A stretch of DNA of 64,000 bases from Miniphocaeibacter sp012841535 (GTDB taxonomy: Bacteria > Bacillota > Clostridia > Tissierellales > Peptoniphilaceae). Location: the NCBI RefSeq assembly GCF_049274025.1, contig NZ_JBASRV010000049.1. The stretch is one strand, 5' to 3'. This document shows, one piece after another, positions 62,914 to 64,000 of the stretch (position 1 is its first letter; every line of letters starts with the position of its first letter). The notes under the pieces are model-generated. The model was not told the DNA's origin, ran no database searches, and worked only from the letters and a program-made list of their open reading frames with translations. A program made the translations under genes and the position numbers.

Positions 62914-64000
62914 TTAAAGATTATTAACTTTCTTTTTATCATTTATTTCTTTTATCCTAGCTGGATTAAATTTAAATTCATGGTCTATATCCAATAATCC
63001 GTTGGTTTCTTGTTCAATATCTGTAGCTTGAGTATAGCAATAACCACAAATTATATCTGATTCATAAATAGAATCCATAATTCTCTCATAGGTGGAAATA
63101 AACTCCTCTTCACTTCTTGCAAAGGTATAACCCCAGTCATCTGAATTATCATTTGCCATTGAAATTCCACCAAACTCAGTAATCATAAAAGGTTCTCCAT
63201 TATATTTAAAACCCTTAGCATAAGGTAGTTTTTCTACAATATTATGCATTTCATCAATGTTTTTTAAACTTCTAGAGAAAAGTTCATGTTGCTTATAGTC
63301 TTTGTCTACACCATGTTTATAGGTATGTAGGGCAGCAATATCTGTTACGGTTTGCTCCCAACCATCGTTACCTATTGCAAGTCTACTTTGGTCTAAACTT
63401 TTAGCTAAATAATATAAGGATTGGGAAAAAGCTTGTTGAAATAAATTATCATAAATTTTAGGTACTCCCCAGCTTTCATTTAACATTCCCCAAACTACTA
63501 TACTTGGGCTATTGTAATCCCTTTTTATTACATCACACCATTCCTTAGTAAAATTACTTGCTGCTTCTGGAGTGTAACTCCAAAAACTTGCCATTCCAAT
63601 CCAAACTAAAAATCCCAATTTATCTGCCCAATATAAAAATCTTGGATCTTCTACTTTTTCATGCTTTCTACATCCATTAAAGCCCATTTCTTTAAATTTA
63701 ATAATATCGGTTTTATAATCTTCATCTTTAGGAGCAGTAATTAATCCATCCTTCCAATAACCCTGGTCTAAAATTAATTTATTATAATAAGGAAGATTAT
63801 TTAAATAAAATTTTCCATTTTCAATGTGGACTTTTCTCATACCAAAATAGCTTTTAACTTGGTCTTTAATGATATTATTATTTAATAATTTTATTTCAAC
63901 ATCATATAAAACAGGATTTTCTGGAGTCCAATATCTACCAGTAAAATGAAAACTACCTTCCATTGCCCTATTTCCAAAAACGTCTATTACAATTTTATTT
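62914..64000 (-). CDS. Glycoside hydrolase family 2 protein, C-terminal part (beta-galactosidase/beta-glucuronidase class)
   Basis: At least 362 codons; the frame stays open to the window edge, so the N-terminus is missing. The end of a sugar-binding jelly roll and the Ig-like domain (YWTPENPVLYDVEIKLLNN) lead into the TIM barrel, FGMRKVHIENGKFYLN, GFNGCRKHEKVEDPRFLYWA (His and Glu of the family). The acid/base Glu is in VVWGMLNESWGVP and the nucleophile Glu in FMITEFGGIS. No C-terminal extra domain. Whether it cleaves glucuronides, galactosides or others cannot be told; the neighbouring uxa genes favour a uronide. Confidence 0.85.
   Translation of the reverse strand, partial: NKIVIDVFGNRAMEGSFHFTGRYWTPENPVLYDVEIKLLNNNIIKDQVKSYFGMRKVHIENGKFYLNNLPYYNKLILDQGYWKDGLITAPKDEDYKTDIIKFKEMGFNGCRKHEKVEDPRFLYWADKLGFLVWIGMASFWSYTPEAASNFTKEWCDVIKRDYNSPSIVVWGMLNESWGVPKIYDNLFQQAFSQSLYYLAKSLDQSRLAIGNDGWEQTVTDIAALHTYKHGVDKDYKQHELFSRSLKNIDEMHNIVEKLPYAKGFKYNGEPFMITEFGGISMANDNSDDWGYTFARSEEEFISTYERIMDSIYESDIICGYCYTQATDIEQETNGLLDIDHEFKFNPARIKEINDKKKVNNL

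Overview
The window is a 64-kb piece of a low-GC, AT-rich Gram-positive (Firmicutes) chromosome. The gene set and order look like an anaerobic member of the Clostridia/Tissierellia: GatCAB, a dimeric-type glycyl-tRNA synthetase behind a T-box, PASTA kinase PrkC with phosphatase PrpC, RqcH, a catabolic glutamate dehydrogenase, AhpC, and strong AGGAGG-type ribosome binding sites. The genus assignment is inference. Most genes lie on the minus strand.

1-14.4 kb (minus): folD (partial), a YfcE-like phosphoesterase, rdgB, gatCAB, an OGG-type DNA glycosylase, glutamate dehydrogenase, a glutaredoxin-like protein, glyS with a glycine T-box leader, a coiled-coil protein, coaD, rsmD, recG, fakA and yloU (Asp23). 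14.5-14.8 kb: rpmB, alone on the plus strand.

14.8-30.3 kb (minus): one long housekeeping gene string, yicC-gmk-rpoZ-coaBC-priA-def-fmt-zinc protease-rsmB-rlmN-prpC-prkC-rsgA-rpe. It runs without a visible new promoter into a TPP riboswitch followed by thiT-thiN.

30.4-42.5 kb: rqcH (plus) faces smpB and rnr (minus), so ribosome-rescue functions are adjacent. Then come modABC with a palindrome over the promoter, a TPR protein, a nitroreductase, a UvrD-like helicase (plus), ahpC, a HAD phosphatase, a small membrane protein and tRNA-Arg(UCG).

42.5-49.0 kb: an accessory island directly beside the tRNA. It contains a cut-off regulator fragment resembling MarR, two partial IS256-type transposases that keep only their inward-facing halves, and a pair of exporter-type ABC ATPase/permeases of the YbtP/YbtQ (IrtA/IrtB) class. 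The ABC pair sits behind a promoter with two perfect Fur boxes. Downstream are decayed remains of an ECF transporter (MptD-type S component and EcfT, both frameshifted; no ATPase left).

49.0-64.0 kb (minus): a hexuronate-use region. A LacI-type regulator is followed by uxaC, uxaB and uxaA, with two 14-bp cre/LacI-type operators. Upstream lie a YtfQ/YtfR/YtfT/YjfF-like sugar ABC transporter, a YesM/YesN-type two-component system and the C-terminal part of a glycoside hydrolase family 2 enzyme. A reasonable reading is that the hydrolase releases a sugar or uronate from a glycan, the two-component system senses it, the ABC transporter imports it, and UxaC-UxaB-UxaA convert galacturonate to 2-keto-3-deoxygluconate. 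The later kinase and aldolase are not in the window.

No CRISPR array, prophage, rRNA or toxin-antitoxin pair was seen. The most unusual material is the Fur-controlled, IS-bounded island, the uronate cluster, and several genes whose start codon follows a terminator-like hairpin without a Shine-Dalgarno sequence.
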